Assembly: GCF_016107325.1 (NCBI RefSeq)
Contig: NZ_RCVT01000001.1
Location: 620,001-684,000 of the forward strand
Direction: 5' to 3'
Source of the DNA: Sphingomonas sp. MA1305
GTDB lineage: Bacteria; Pseudomonadota; Alphaproteobacteria; Sphingomonadales; Sphingomonadaceae
DNA length: 64,000 bases
The notes under the pieces were generated by a model, which saw nothing but the letters and a program-made list of their open reading frames with translations, was not told the origin of the DNA and made no database searches. This document shows, piece by piece, positions 8,939-18,027 of this stretch; within the stretch, counting starts at the first letter, position 1; each line of letters opens with the position of its first letter. The translations under genes and the position numbers were made by a program.

Positions 8939-9583
8939 TCAGGCGTGGTCGATCACGAGACCTTGGATCTCGTTGGCGATGTCCTCGAACCGATCGGCGA
9001 TCCGTTCGAGATGGCTGTAGATCTCGCGATCGACGATGAAGCGCATCGGCTGATTGTCGCCGCACGCCTTGAACAGCGCCTTCAGCCCGGCGGCGTGATG
9101 CTCGTCGACGCGGCCCTCGATCGCGACCAGCCGCGCGGTCAGATCGTGCAGCTGCGCCGCATTGCGATCGAGATGGCGGAGCAGCGGGATCGCCTGCGCG
9201 GTGACCCGCGCCGCTTCGACCGCCAAATCCGCCATGGCGCGCATGTCGGGGGCGAAGGTGGTCACCTCGTACAGCTCGATCGTATTGGCGGTCTGGTTCA
9301 TCTGGTCGATCGAATCGTCCATCACCCCGATCAGGTCGGTGATCGCCGAGCGGTCGAACGGCGTCACGAAGACACGGCGCACATCCTGCAACACGTCGCG
9401 GGTGATGTCGTCCGCCTCATGCTCACGGCGCACGATCTCGGCGATATGCTGCGCGGTCGTGCCCTCGCTGGCGAACAGCCGCTGCAGCGCCTCGGCCCCG
9501 GCGACCAACGTCGCGGCATGCGCCTCGAACTGCTCGAAGAAACGCCCCTGCTTGGGCATCAGCGCCTGGAACCAGGCAACCAT
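8939..9583 (-). CDS. DUF47 family (PhoU-like) Pit accessory protein
   Basis: A 214-residue all-helical protein starting MVAWFQALMPKQGRFFEQFEAHAATL, the characteristic DUF47/PhoU_div opening. Two three-helix units follow, with ExxxD metal-type motifs (REHEADDITRDV, LERIADRFEDIANEI). Such proteins partner Pit transporters and modulate phosphate uptake. The ATG at 9583 is chosen because GAAAGG precedes it at 7 bases; an in-frame ATG at 9610 has no ribosome site. It is the first gene of the pair with pit. Confidence 0.9.
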   Translation of the reverse strand: MVAWFQALMPKQGRFFEQFEAHAATLVAGAEALQRLFASEGTTAQHIAEIVRREHEADDITRDVLQDVRRVFVTPFDRSAITDLIGVMDDSIDQMNQTANTIELYEVTTFAPDMRAMADLAVEAARVTAQAIPLLRHLDRNAAQLHDLTARLVAIEGRVDEHHAAGLKALFKACGDNQPMRFIVDREIYSHLERIADRFEDIANEIQGLVIDHA

Positions 9584-9754
9584 GGCGAGACCTTTCGTCT
9601 GGATGAACATGTCGGTGGTAGGCGGGGCGGCGCATGGCGGGCGCGGGGCCGCGGTGCAAGCCGAAAGTGCGCTGGCGGGCGTCTCGCCGGGGGATCGCAC
9701 GGCGGCGCGTCGCGTTCGGAGCGGTCGAGACAGGATAGGAAGGACAGAGCGATC

Positions 9755-10744
9755 ATGGCCACCGACAATCCCATGCGCGAGTCGGAAACGCCCGAGACGG
9801 CACCGCGCAGCGGCCGTGCGCTGGTGATCTCGCGCTTCGGCGGACCCGAGGTGATGGAGGTCCGCGACCTGCCGTTGCCCGTGCCGCAGGACGACGAGGT
9901 TTTGGTCCGCGTCCATGCCGCCAGCGTCAACCCGGTCGACTACAAGACCCGCGAAGGCCAATTCCCGCCGGTCGGCGAGGCGCAGCTTCCGGCGGTGCTC
10001 GGCCGCGATCTCGCCGGCACGATCGAGACGTTCGGGACGCGGGCGCATTACATGGTGCGCCATGGCGACCCGGTCTTCGCCTTCATCGATTTCGACCGCG
10101 GGGCGCAGGCCGATTACGTCATCGTCAAGGCGATCGAATTGTGCGCCATTCCCGACGGGCTGGACATGACGACCGCCGCGGCGATCCCGCTGGCGGCGAT
10201 GACTGCGTGGCAGGGGCTGTTCGATCACGGCGGGCTGCAGTCGGGGCAGCGCGTGCTGATCCACGGCGGTGCCGGCGGCGTCGGCCAGTTCGCGGTGCAG
10301 CTCGCCCGCTGGAAGGGGGCGGAGGTGTTCGCCACGGCCGGCCCCGACGACCAGGAGTTGCTCCGCGATCTCGGCGTTGATCGCGCGATCGATCACACCA
10401 GCGAGCGGTTCGAGGAGATCGCCCGCGACGTCGACCTGGTGTTCGATCTGATCGATGGCGAGACGCGGGCGCGGTCGTGGGGGACGTTGCGCCAGGGCGG
10501 CATCCTGGTGTCGACGGTCAGCGAACCGGATCAGGCCGAGGCGACGCGTCACGGCGTGCGCGCGGCGCCACGCTGGCTCGCCCGGCCCAATGCCGCGCAG
10601 CTGGGAGAGATCGGCGATCTCGTCGCCAACGGCACGGTCAAGGTCCGGGTGGTGCAGACCTTTCCCCTCGATCAGGCGGCCGCGGCGCAGCAGGCGCAGG
10701 CCGAGGGGCACGTCAGCGGCAAGATCGTGCTGACGCTGGTCTGA
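9755..10744 (+). CDS. NADP-dependent zinc-free alcohol dehydrogenase / quinone oxidoreductase family
   Basis: A 329-residue medium-chain dehydrogenase/reductase of the quinone oxidoreductase type. The N-terminal GroES-like part contains RVHAASVNPVDYKTREGQF and LGRDLAGTIETFG. The nucleotide-binding part has IHGGAGGVGQFAVQLARWKGAEV, the typical AxxGGVG motif. No structural or catalytic zinc cysteines are present. The start MATDNPMRE (9755) follows an AGGA-rich leader. It is read rightwards, divergent from the DUF47 gene, and ends 43 bases before the heme oxygenase gene, so the two may be cotranscribed. The physiological substrate is unknown. Confidence 0.85.
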   Translation: MATDNPMRESETPETAPRSGRALVISRFGGPEVMEVRDLPLPVPQDDEVLVRVHAASVNPVDYKTREGQFPPVGEAQLPAVLGRDLAGTIETFGTRAHYMVRHGDPVFAFIDFDRGAQADYVIVKAIELCAIPDGLDMTTAAAIPLAAMTAWQGLFDHGGLQSGQRVLIHGGAGGVGQFAVQLARWKGAEVFATAGPDDQELLRDLGVDRAIDHTSERFEEIARDVDLVFDLIDGETRARSWGTLRQGGILVSTVSEPDQAEATRHGVRAAPRWLARPNAAQLGEIGDLVANGTVKVRVVQTFPLDQAAAAQQAQAEGHVSGKIVLTLV

Positions 10745-10787
10745 CGCCCCCTCGACAGGCGGCGGTGCAGGCGTCAGGGGCGTGCGG

Positions 10788-11300
10788 ATGTCCTTTGTCC
10801 AGACGCTCCGCACCGAGACCGCCGCCGATCATGACGCGGTCGATGCCCGGTTCGGCGCGTTGCGTCTCGACCGGACGGCGGACTATCTGCGCTTTCTGAT
10901 CGCGCACGGCCGCGCGCTGCCGGCGGTCGAGGCGGCGCTGGCCAATCATGGCGATCTGCCGGTCTGGCGGCCGCGCGCCGGCGCGCTTGCTGCCGATCTC
11001 GCCGCGCTCGGGCGGCCGCTGCCGGCGGCGCTGCCGTTCGTGCTCGACAACGAGGGCGCGCGTTGGGGTGCGCTCTATGTCATCGAGGGATCGCGGCTGG
11101 GCGGGCAGCTTCTGGCCCGCAGCCTGCCGCCGGCCGCTCCGTCCGCCTATCTCGGAGCGGTCCACCAGCGGGGCGAGTGGCGGGCGTTGCTCGACGCCCT
11201 CGAGCGGCAGGCGGCAGCGCGAGACGATCGCTGGCGAGCGGCGGCGCTGCACGGCGCGCGACAGACATTCGCTCTCTATCGGGGTGCGCTCGGCGACTGA
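10788..11300 (+). CDS. Biliverdin-producing heme oxygenase (BphO-like)
   Basis: Opens heme to biliverdin, the chromophore of bacteriophytochromes. The 170-residue protein carries the probable proximal haem ligand His15 (TAADHDAVDARFG) and the distal-helix signature YVIEGSRLGGQLLARSL (about residues 94-110), as in BphO/HemO enzymes. The start at 10788 is taken because AGGGG lies 7 bases upstream; a GTG at 10782 is less likely. A bacteriophytochrome is encoded about 3.5 kb away on the opposite strand (14785-16932), which explains its presence here. Confidence 0.88.
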   Translation: MSFVQTLRTETAADHDAVDARFGALRLDRTADYLRFLIAHGRALPAVEAALANHGDLPVWRPRAGALAADLAALGRPLPAALPFVLDNEGARWGALYVIEGSRLGGQLLARSLPPAAPSAYLGAVHQRGEWRALLDALERQAAARDDRWRAAALHGARQTFALYRGALGD

Positions 11301-11426
11301 AGCGCCAGTGAAGTCCGAAATGGACAAATACTCAAACTGGCGGAATACGCGTCCTTTTTCTGCCCAAAACGGGTGATCCGTGGCAAACGAACGACTTCGT
11401 CGGTGCGTTTGCAAACGGAGAGACGG

Positions 11427-12293
11427 TTGAAGCTGTTGAGCATGACACGGCTGCTCGCCGACATGCAGACAAGGGTCAATGCTGCGGGGCTGCGATGCTT
11501 CGACGGCGATATCGACCGTTTCGCGATCTTCTCTCTGATCACGCGCGAAAGCATACGTGGCGGCGCCCGCAACTCGGGCATCTCGACCCATTCGGCGGCG
11601 ATCTCTCTGGGGCGATCGTTCGAAACCGTCCGCCGCCACGTCAACGCGCTGATTGCGGCGGGGCTGTGCGTGCGGTTGCACGGCGGGGTCGTGGTCAATC
11701 CCGAGGTCCTGACGCGTCCCGACATCGCCCGGCTGATCGCGCTCACCCACGACAGCTTCGTCTGTTTCGTCCAAGCTCTGTACGATGCGGGCGAGCTGCC
11801 GGTGCTGCGCCCCAGCGCGGTGCGCTACGACAGGACGGTCGGGGTGCAGGCGGCCGTCGACGTGATGCTGGCGACCGCGGACAGCAATCAGGCGATCCAC
11901 GGCAACTGGCTCGATCTGGTGATCTTCTCGACGATCCTGGCGGGCAATCTGCATCGCGCGCCGCTGCCGCCGCGGCGGCCGGTCGAGGGCGTCCGCTTCG
12001 GCCCGGACCATGCCGTGCGTGCGAGCGTGCTGGCGCGGGTGCTCAACCTGTCGGAAACCACGGTGCGGCGGCGGCTGGGGCGTCTGGGCCATGCCGGCGG
12101 GCCGGTGGTGCGGCTGCGCCAGGGCTATATCATCTCATCAGACTGGATGAAGCGGCCCGACGCGATCGAGACGAGCCAGCGCACCGCGACCTCGGTCCGG
12201 CTGGCGATCGCCGCGGCGGCGGCGCAGGGTTTCCCCTTCGACGCGCCGCACACCGCCTATCAGGTCGGACCGCCGCCACCGATCGTCTTCTAG
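11427..12293 (+). CDS. Putative regulator with two helix-turn-helix motifs, family not recognised
   Basis: A soluble protein of about 288 residues. One HTH-like stretch (HSAAISLGRSFETVRRHVNAL) is followed by a GLCVRLHGGVVV wing near the N-terminus. A second (ASVLARVLNLSETTVRRRLG) lies in the C-terminal third with another wing-like end (GGPVVRLRQGYIIS). The middle segment has no motif I know. The start is uncertain: TTG at 11427 has GGAGAG 4 bases upstream, ATG at 11442 gives MTRLLADMQ, and an in-frame GTG exists at 11373. It lies downstream of heme oxygenase and converges on the GGDEF/HD-GYP/phytochrome operon, so a role in that regulon is a reasonable guess only. Confidence 0.7.
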   Translation: MKLLSMTRLLADMQTRVNAAGLRCFDGDIDRFAIFSLITRESIRGGARNSGISTHSAAISLGRSFETVRRHVNALIAAGLCVRLHGGVVVNPEVLTRPDIARLIALTHDSFVCFVQALYDAGELPVLRPSAVRYDRTVGVQAAVDVMLATADSNQAIHGNWLDLVIFSTILAGNLHRAPLPPRRPVEGVRFGPDHAVRASVLARVLNLSETTVRRRLGRLGHAGGPVVRLRQGYIISSDWMKRPDAIETSQRTATSVRLAIAAAAAQGFPFDAPHTAYQVGPPPPIVF

Positions 12294-12333
12294 ACCCCTC
12301 GACCAGCCTGAACGGCCGGCGCTGCCGGCAAAC

Positions 12334-13440
12334 TCAGGCGCCGCGCTCCGCTACGGCCACGCGGTTCTTGCCGTCCCGCTTCGCCCCGTACAAGGCGGCG
12401 TCGGCCCGGCGCATCGCCCTGACCGGGTCGTCGGCCACCGCCGCCAGACCGATCGATATGGTCAGCGACCCGATCGGCTCGCCATTGTCCTGATTGATCA
12501 GCGAGCGCGCGGCAATCGAGCGGCGCACCGCGTCGAGCTTGGCGTAGGTGGTATCGACGTCGGCATGGGCGAACAGGCAGGCGAACTCCTCGCCGCCGTG
12601 CCGTGCGACGATGGCGTCGGGGGCAAGCTCGGTCTTCAGCAGCCGTGCGACCAGCTTGAGCACGCGATCGCCCGCATCGTGGCCATGGCGATCGTTGATC
12701 CGTTTGAAATCGTCGATGTCGCACACCGCGACGCACCAATCGGCGGGCTCGCCCGCGTACTTGCGCGCCTGCAGCCGGGCGTCGAAGCCGCGGCGATTGA
12801 TCAGTCCGGTGAGGTGATCCTGTTCGGCCGCGCGGCGGGCGCGATCGAGATTGTCGCGCAGACGCGTCGTCTCGCGGCGCTTCTCCTCCAGCCGCTCCGC
12901 CATCTGGCGCGAGGTGGCGACCGCCTGCATCGTCAGGTCGATCAGCCGGCTCATGGCATCGCCGCCGCCGGCCGGACTGTCGAGCTGTTCGACCTCGCGG
13001 TCGAGCGCGTCGCCATATTCCGTCGCCGACGTGCAGGATTCGCCGAGCAGCGCCAGACATTGCGCCAGCTGCGCGGCGAGCGTGTCGGCCATGCGAGCGA
13101 TCGTCGTCGGGCGGATGCCGCCGCTGCGCACTTCCGCCAGCTGACGCAGGAAGTCGGCATCGAGCCGGCCTTCGGTGCGCAACCGCTCGCGAATGGTCAG
13201 CGTCAGCTCGCGATCCTCACCGCCGAGATAGGCGAGCGCGACGCCGAAGATGTCGGGCGCGAGCGGCAGGTCATGGGCGAACAGGAACTCGCCGACCTCG
13301 TCGTACAGGCGGGCGGCGGTGTTCTCGCGCACCGGGGCGGGGGCGGGGGGCGGCACGCCGTCGGCCGGCGCGGGGGCCTGCGACAGCCATCCCCCCAGCC
13401 AGAGCCGGCGCCGCGGCGCGCTGTGTAGCGCGATGCTCAT
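12334..13440 (-). CDS. Diguanylate cyclase (GGDEF domain)
   Basis: Makes the second messenger c-di-GMP from two GTP. The 368-residue protein has a proline-rich start, a helical sensor-like region (about 40-155), a coiled-coil linker (about 175-205, RQMAERLEEKRRETTRLRDN) and a GGDEF domain (about 205-368). The domain has an intact GGEEF at 282-286, the DHLTGLINRR entry motif and DIDDFKRINDRHGHDAGD. No RxxD inhibitory site precedes GGEEF (the residues are TELAPDAIVARH), so product inhibition at the I-site is not expected. Its ATG overlaps the stop of the HD-GYP gene (ATGA), indicating translational coupling. Confidence 0.9.
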   Translation of the reverse strand: MSIALHSAPRRRLWLGGWLSQAPAPADGVPPPAPAPVRENTAARLYDEVGEFLFAHDLPLAPDIFGVALAYLGGEDRELTLTIRERLRTEGRLDADFLRQLAEVRSGGIRPTTIARMADTLAAQLAQCLALLGESCTSATEYGDALDREVEQLDSPAGGGDAMSRLIDLTMQAVATSRQMAERLEEKRRETTRLRDNLDRARRAAEQDHLTGLINRRGFDARLQARKYAGEPADWCVAVCDIDDFKRINDRHGHDAGDRVLKLVARLLKTELAPDAIVARHGGEEFACLFAHADVDTTYAKLDAVRRSIAARSLINQDNGEPIGSLTISIGLAAVADDPVRAMRRADAALYGAKRDGKNRVAVAERGA

Positions 13441-14705
13441 GCCTGCGTCTCCTGCCGGACGGCATCGCGCAGCGGGGCGCCGTCTCCCATCACCGCCGCG
13501 TGCACCTCGCCCCAGCGCGCGCCGAACCAATATTCGCCGCGCTCGCTGCGGATGATCGCGTCCTGGGCACTCGGGACGTCGATCGGCGCGAATTCGCATT
13601 GCCGCTCGACGTCGAAGAAGACCCGGACGATCGGGGCCTGCGGGCTGTCGCCGTCGGCGACGACCAGGCCGAGCCGGTTGGAATGCAGCCGCACCAGTGC
13701 GCCGAACGGCTGAATGCCGAGGCTGACGATGAAGGCGCGCAGCAGGTCGGGGTCGAAATGCCCTTGCCACGCCTGCATCCGGGCAAGGGCGGTATGCGGC
13801 GACCAGGCGGGCTTATACGCCCTGATCGAGGTGACCGCGTCATAGACGTCGCAGATCGCCGAGATGCGCGCGAACGGCGACAGCGCCTCTGCCGACAGCG
13901 CATCCGGATAGCCGGTGCCATCGACCTTCTCGTGATGGTGGCGGCAGACGTCGAGGATGCGGGGATCGAGTTCCGCGATCGCGGTCAGCGTGCCGTGGCC
14001 CCGTGCCGGATGGGTGCGCATCACCTCCAGTTCCTCTGGCGTCAGTCTGCCCGGCTTGCCGACGATTGCCGACGGAACCGCCATCTTGCCGATGTCGTGC
14101 AGCAGCCCGGCCATGCCGGCGACACGCACGTCCGCCTCGTCATAGCCGAGGTGGCGGGTCAGCCCCATCATCAGCGCGCCGACCGCGACCGAATGGATAT
14201 AGGTGTAGCGATCGGTGTCCTTGAGCCGGGTCACCGTGATCATCGCCGCCGCGTCGCGGGTCATGGCGTCGGCCAGGTCGTCGACCGTGATGTTGAGTGT
14301 CTCGACCCCGATCGCCCGGCCGAGACGGGCTTCCTCGAACAGGTCGGTGATCGCCTGGGTCGCCTGTTCGACGCTGGCACGTGCCCGGTCGAGGCTGTTG
14401 GAGGGACGCCGCCGGACCAGCTTTGGCACGGCGGCGGGCGGCAGATCGCGATGCTCCTCCGCTGCCGGTAGGAAGCGGCCGGTGGTCTTGACCAGGGTCA
14501 GCCCACGGCCCTTGGATAAATCGATGGTGACGGCGGTTACCGATTGCCGCACGCGATCGCAGTCGGCCACGTCGGTCAGCAGAAAGCTCTTACGCCAGAA
14601 CGGGTTGTCCAACCACGAACAATGCAGTTCGTGGATGTACATGCCCAGTTCGACTTGCCGCCCGTCGATCCGCAGCAGCTTGTTGTGTCCCCGTCCACCC
14701 GTCAT
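13437..14705 (-). CDS. c-di-GMP phosphodiesterase, HD-GYP with N-terminal DUF3391
   Basis: Hydrolyses c-di-GMP. The 422-residue protein opens with a DUF3391-type segment (VELGMYIHELHCSWLDNPFW...). The HD-GYP domain follows (about 165-330): HSVAVGALMM, LLHDIGKMAVP with His203-Asp204, HPARGHGTL, HHHEKVDGTGYPD with GYP at 265-267, and ICDVYDAVTS. All metal-binding positions I can recognise are present, so it should be active. A C-terminal segment of about 90 residues (FIVSLGIQPFGALVRLHSNRLG) is also typical. It lies 79 bases downstream of the bacteriophytochrome and overlaps the GGDEF gene by 4 bases. Confidence 0.92.
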   Translation of the reverse strand: MTGGRGHNKLLRIDGRQVELGMYIHELHCSWLDNPFWRKSFLLTDVADCDRVRQSVTAVTIDLSKGRGLTLVKTTGRFLPAAEEHRDLPPAAVPKLVRRRPSNSLDRARASVEQATQAITDLFEEARLGRAIGVETLNITVDDLADAMTRDAAAMITVTRLKDTDRYTYIHSVAVGALMMGLTRHLGYDEADVRVAGMAGLLHDIGKMAVPSAIVGKPGRLTPEELEVMRTHPARGHGTLTAIAELDPRILDVCRHHHEKVDGTGYPDALSAEALSPFARISAICDVYDAVTSIRAYKPAWSPHTALARMQAWQGHFDPDLLRAFIVSLGIQPFGALVRLHSNRLGLVVADGDSPQAPIVRVFFDVERQCEFAPIDVPSAQDAIIRSERGEYWFGARWGEVHAAVMGDGAPLRDAVRQETQA

Positions 14706-14784
14706 GCAACTGAGATGGCTGACACAGGTGAAGATTTCGCTGAAAGTTACCCGATACGGCGGAATCGGGTATAATAACCTTCCA

Positions 14785-16932
14785 CTATAGGATAGATTCT
14801 GCGCCGATCGGTGCGGTCATGATGGCTCTGACGCCTGGATCATTGTCGAGATAGGCAATCTCGCCGTCGAGCCGCTGGACCATCGCCGCCATCATCCGGC
14901 TGCCGAATCCTTCGCCTTGACCCTTGCCGCGGCCCTGGTCCGCGACGATCAGCCGGAGCAGCGCGCCATGCTGTTCAAGCGCGATCGACAGCGGTCCGGG
15001 CCGGCCGTCATAAGCATATTTGCTGGCGTTGATGACGAGTTCGGTGAGGATGAGCCCAATGTTCACCGCGCGATCGGTCGGGACCAGCACCGGAGCGAGA
15101 TCGAGCCGCATCTGTGCGCCCCAGTCGGCGCCCAGCGAAGTGCGCATGTCGGCGACCAGCTCCTCGACATAGCGCGACAGATCGACGCTTTCGACTTGGT
15201 CGTCGCGGTACAGCCGGCGGTGGACCAAGGCGACCGCAGCGAGACGCGCCTGCGCTTCGGCAAGATGGTCGGCGACCGCGCCGTCGCCCGCGGTCTTGGC
15301 CTGAAGCCGCAGGAACGAGGCGACCAGCTGCAGGCTGTTCTGCACCCGATGATTCACCTCCTTCATCAGGACGTCCTTCTGCGCGAGCAGGGCGTCCTTC
15401 TCGACCAGCGCGAGATTGAGGTCGTGGTTCAGCGCCCGCAATTGCTGACCCTGCCGCGCCTCGTGGAAGCGGCGGCGCAGGCGGTGCGCGGCCTCGATCT
15501 CCTCGAGCGACCACCGTCGCGAACGGCCGCGCACCGTCTCGCTCCACGTCTCGAACGACGCCCGTGGCGACAGCCGTTCGCCCGGGGCCAGCGACACCGA
15601 CTTGTGCGGATTGCCCGCCCATTCGATCTCCTGAATGCGCTCGGCGCGCAGCCAGATCAGTGTCGCGTCATCGTCGCGCAAGGGCAGGGCGATCATCCCG
15701 CTGGCCAGGGCGCGATGTTCCGCCGCGCCCGGCATCATCGTCGACAGCATGTGGGTCGCCACCGGCTCGCCGCCACGGCCCCGCGCCCAATCGGCGAATC
15801 TACCGAGCACCTTGGGGGACGGACAGCGGCCGTCGGTCACCACCGCGGTGCGCGTCACCACGGCGAAACCGTCGGCGTTGAGCATCGCCCTGAGATCGCC
15901 CTTCATGCCGGCGATCGCCTCGTGCAGCGGCACGTCGCCCTGCAGCCGCGGCGTCACCATGTCCTCGACCACGCGCAGGTTGAGCCGCTCGCGGTAGGCC
16001 GCCGCCTCCTCCTTCGCACGGATCTGGCGTGCCAGCCCGCTGGCCAGCGTTGCCGCGGCGCCGCGCACGTCGGGGGGCATCAGCCGCGGGCTGTTGTGAT
16101 GGCAGGCGATCAGCCCCCACAGCAGGCCATCCTTGACGATGGAGATGGAGGCGGATGCCTCGACGCCCATGTTGCGCAGATATTCGAGATGGATCGGCGA
16201 GACGCTGCGCAGCGCGACGTCGCTGAGATCGATGTTCGCCAGATGCGACGGGCGCAGCGGCTGCGGCGCATAGGCCGCATCGGGAATCGCGCGGGTGCGG
16301 TTGCGGATGTAGAGCGCGCGCGCCTGGCGGGGAATGTCGCTCGCCGGGAAATGATGGTTGAGGAACGAGCCGAGTTCGGGATCGCGATCCTCGGCGACGA
16401 CGCAACCTGCCTCGTCGTCAAGAAAGCGGTAGATCATCACCCGGTCGAAACCGGTCAGCGTGCGGAAGGCCTTGGCGGCGCGTTCGTACAACGTCTGCTT
16501 GTCGACCGCGCGTTCGAAGCCGCCGGCGACCGCATCGAGCCACGACAGCATCGCCGCGGCCGTGGTCGGCCGCTCCGCCACCGGCTCAAGCTCGACAAGC
16601 AGATAGCCGTCGGTACGGTGCAGCGTCGCGAGAAACGTCTCGTCGCTGCCGGTGACCAGCGGCGGCACGACGACATTGGGATTGGCGGGCAGGGTGCTGC
16701 CCAGCAGAGTGGCGACGTCCTGGCCGATCAACTCGGCGAGAGGCCTGCCGAGCCAGTCGGCGCTCAGCCGCGTCTCGATCGCACCGGCGCCGCCGACGAT
16801 CCGATGATCCCCGTTCGCCGAGGCCACGAGCAAAAGACCATGGGGCTGGATCGCACCCGGCACGTGGATCGGTTCGCGGTCGCAATCGGTCAGATCAACC
16901 GCGGGATCGGTGGGAATGGGGGTCGCCATCAT
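14785..16932 (-). CDS. Bacteriophytochrome sensor histidine kinase (PAS-GAF-PHY-HisKA_2)
   Basis: Red/far-red photoreceptor kinase, 715 residues. Cys17 (DLTDCDREPIHVPGAIQPHG) is the expected biliverdin attachment site in the PAS part. The GAF domain has HHFPASDIPRQARALY (196-201 PASDIP), SPIHLEYLRNMGVEAS and WGLIACHHNSPR. The PHY domain includes the tongue motif PRASF (456-460). The output domain is HisKA_2 type with phosphoacceptor His528 (KEVNHRVQNSLQLV) followed by a HATPase (LILTELVINASKYA, DQGRGKGQGEGFGSRM). No response-regulator gene is adjacent. It heads a leftward operon with HD-GYP and GGDEF genes. ATG 16932 and 16929 are both possible starts. Confidence 0.93.
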   Translation of the reverse strand: MMATPIPTDPAVDLTDCDREPIHVPGAIQPHGLLLVASANGDHRIVGGAGAIETRLSADWLGRPLAELIGQDVATLLGSTLPANPNVVVPPLVTGSDETFLATLHRTDGYLLVELEPVAERPTTAAAMLSWLDAVAGGFERAVDKQTLYERAAKAFRTLTGFDRVMIYRFLDDEAGCVVAEDRDPELGSFLNHHFPASDIPRQARALYIRNRTRAIPDAAYAPQPLRPSHLANIDLSDVALRSVSPIHLEYLRNMGVEASASISIVKDGLLWGLIACHHNSPRLMPPDVRGAAATLASGLARQIRAKEEAAAYRERLNLRVVEDMVTPRLQGDVPLHEAIAGMKGDLRAMLNADGFAVVTRTAVVTDGRCPSPKVLGRFADWARGRGGEPVATHMLSTMMPGAAEHRALASGMIALPLRDDDATLIWLRAERIQEIEWAGNPHKSVSLAPGERLSPRASFETWSETVRGRSRRWSLEEIEAAHRLRRRFHEARQGQQLRALNHDLNLALVEKDALLAQKDVLMKEVNHRVQNSLQLVASFLRLQAKTAGDGAVADHLAEAQARLAAVALVHRRLYRDDQVESVDLSRYVEELVADMRTSLGADWGAQMRLDLAPVLVPTDRAVNIGLILTELVINASKYAYDGRPGPLSIALEQHGALLRLIVADQGRGKGQGEGFGSRMMAAMVQRLDGEIAYLDNDPGVRAIMTAPIGAESIL

Positions 16933-17116
16933 TACTCTTGCACGCAGATGGCTATGACCATGGGCCTCGTTTCAGGGGTTTACAATGCGTCCATTGCTAA
17001 TTTCGATCAATCAACGGTGATGACCCAACCTTCGACGTTGCGGTCAGCCGGTGGCTGGACGCGAGCCCGAGCGCCCCTGTAGGACGCATCCGATCGGCGG
17101 CTGCGACGTTGCGGGG

Positions 17117-17905
17117 ATGATGATCAAGCTCTTTCATGTCAGCGACGTCCATTTCGGTGCCGAGGATCCCGCCGCGCTCGCCTGGTTTCAGCAATGCGTG
17201 GCGGCCGAGTCGCCCGACGCGGTGATCATGACCGGCGACCTGACGATGCGCGCGACGCGCCGCGAATTCGAACGCGGCGGTGCCTGGCTGGGCGCGCTGG
17301 GCGTGCCGGTGACGGTGGAGGTCGGCAACCACGACATTCCGTATTACTGGGATCCGTTCCGCCGGCTGTTCGCCCCCTATCAGCGCTATGCGGCGGTGGA
17401 GCGGATGATCGAACGCGAGCTGGAACTGCCCGGCATCACCGTCGTGCCGCTGAAGACGATCGCGCGCGCGCAATGGCGCTGGAACTGGTCGAAGGGTCGG
17501 GTCAGTGCCGGATCGCTGCGCCGGGCGCTGGCGATGATCGCCGCGGCGCCAAAGGGCAATCTCATCTTCGTTGCGGCGCATCACCCGCTGATCGAGGGCG
17601 GCACCAAGGGGACGGCCAAGACCCGTCACGGCGATGCCGCGCTCACCGCACTCGCCGCCGCGGGTGCGCATGCGGTGCTCAGCGGCCATGTCCACGATCC
17701 GTTCGACGTGCCGATCGAGCGGAATGGCTGGACGATCCGCATGATCGGCGCCGGGACGCTGTCGAAGCGTACCCGGCACACGCCAGCCTCGTTCAACGAG
17801 ATCCGCGTGGCGGACGGCCGCTTCACCACCGTCGCGCGCACGCAATCGCAAGCGCCGGCGGCGGTGATCACCGAGGATGCGGCTGCCGGGATCATCCGCC
17901 CGTAG
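17117..17905 (+). CDS. Calcineurin-like metallophosphoesterase
   Basis: A 262-residue phosphoesterase with all five metal-binding blocks: DVHFG (near residue 9), GDLT, GNHD, AAHHPL and GHVHDP. The starts at 17117 and 17120 (MMIKLFHVSD) follow a GCGGGG stretch; the longer in-frame extension upstream lacks a ribosome site. The substrate (cyclic nucleotide, UDP-sugar lipid or other) cannot be told. It is divergent from the bacteriophytochrome with about 180 bases between, which should hold both promoters. Confidence 0.85.
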   Translation: MMIKLFHVSDVHFGAEDPAALAWFQQCVAAESPDAVIMTGDLTMRATRREFERGGAWLGALGVPVTVEVGNHDIPYYWDPFRRLFAPYQRYAAVERMIERELELPGITVVPLKTIARAQWRWNWSKGRVSAGSLRRALAMIAAAPKGNLIFVAAHHPLIEGGTKGTAKTRHGDAALTALAAAGAHAVLSGHVHDPFDVPIERNGWTIRMIGAGTLSKRTRHTPASFNEIRVADGRFTTVARTQSQAPAAVITEDAAAGIIRP

Positions 17906-18027
17906 GGCCGTTCGCTATCCCGGTTTGGGGAATCTAATCCGGCGGCAGTTCCTGGCGTTGTCCTGTTCCCGTCACGCCGGACCCGTTCTGGGGTTCACGG
18001 TTTTGCGTGCATTGCGGCGACAGCCGT

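Noticed and set aside
8087..9754. Upstream extension of the oxidoreductase frame to 8087
   Set aside because: It runs antisense through the pit and DUF47 genes; family similarity begins only at 9755.
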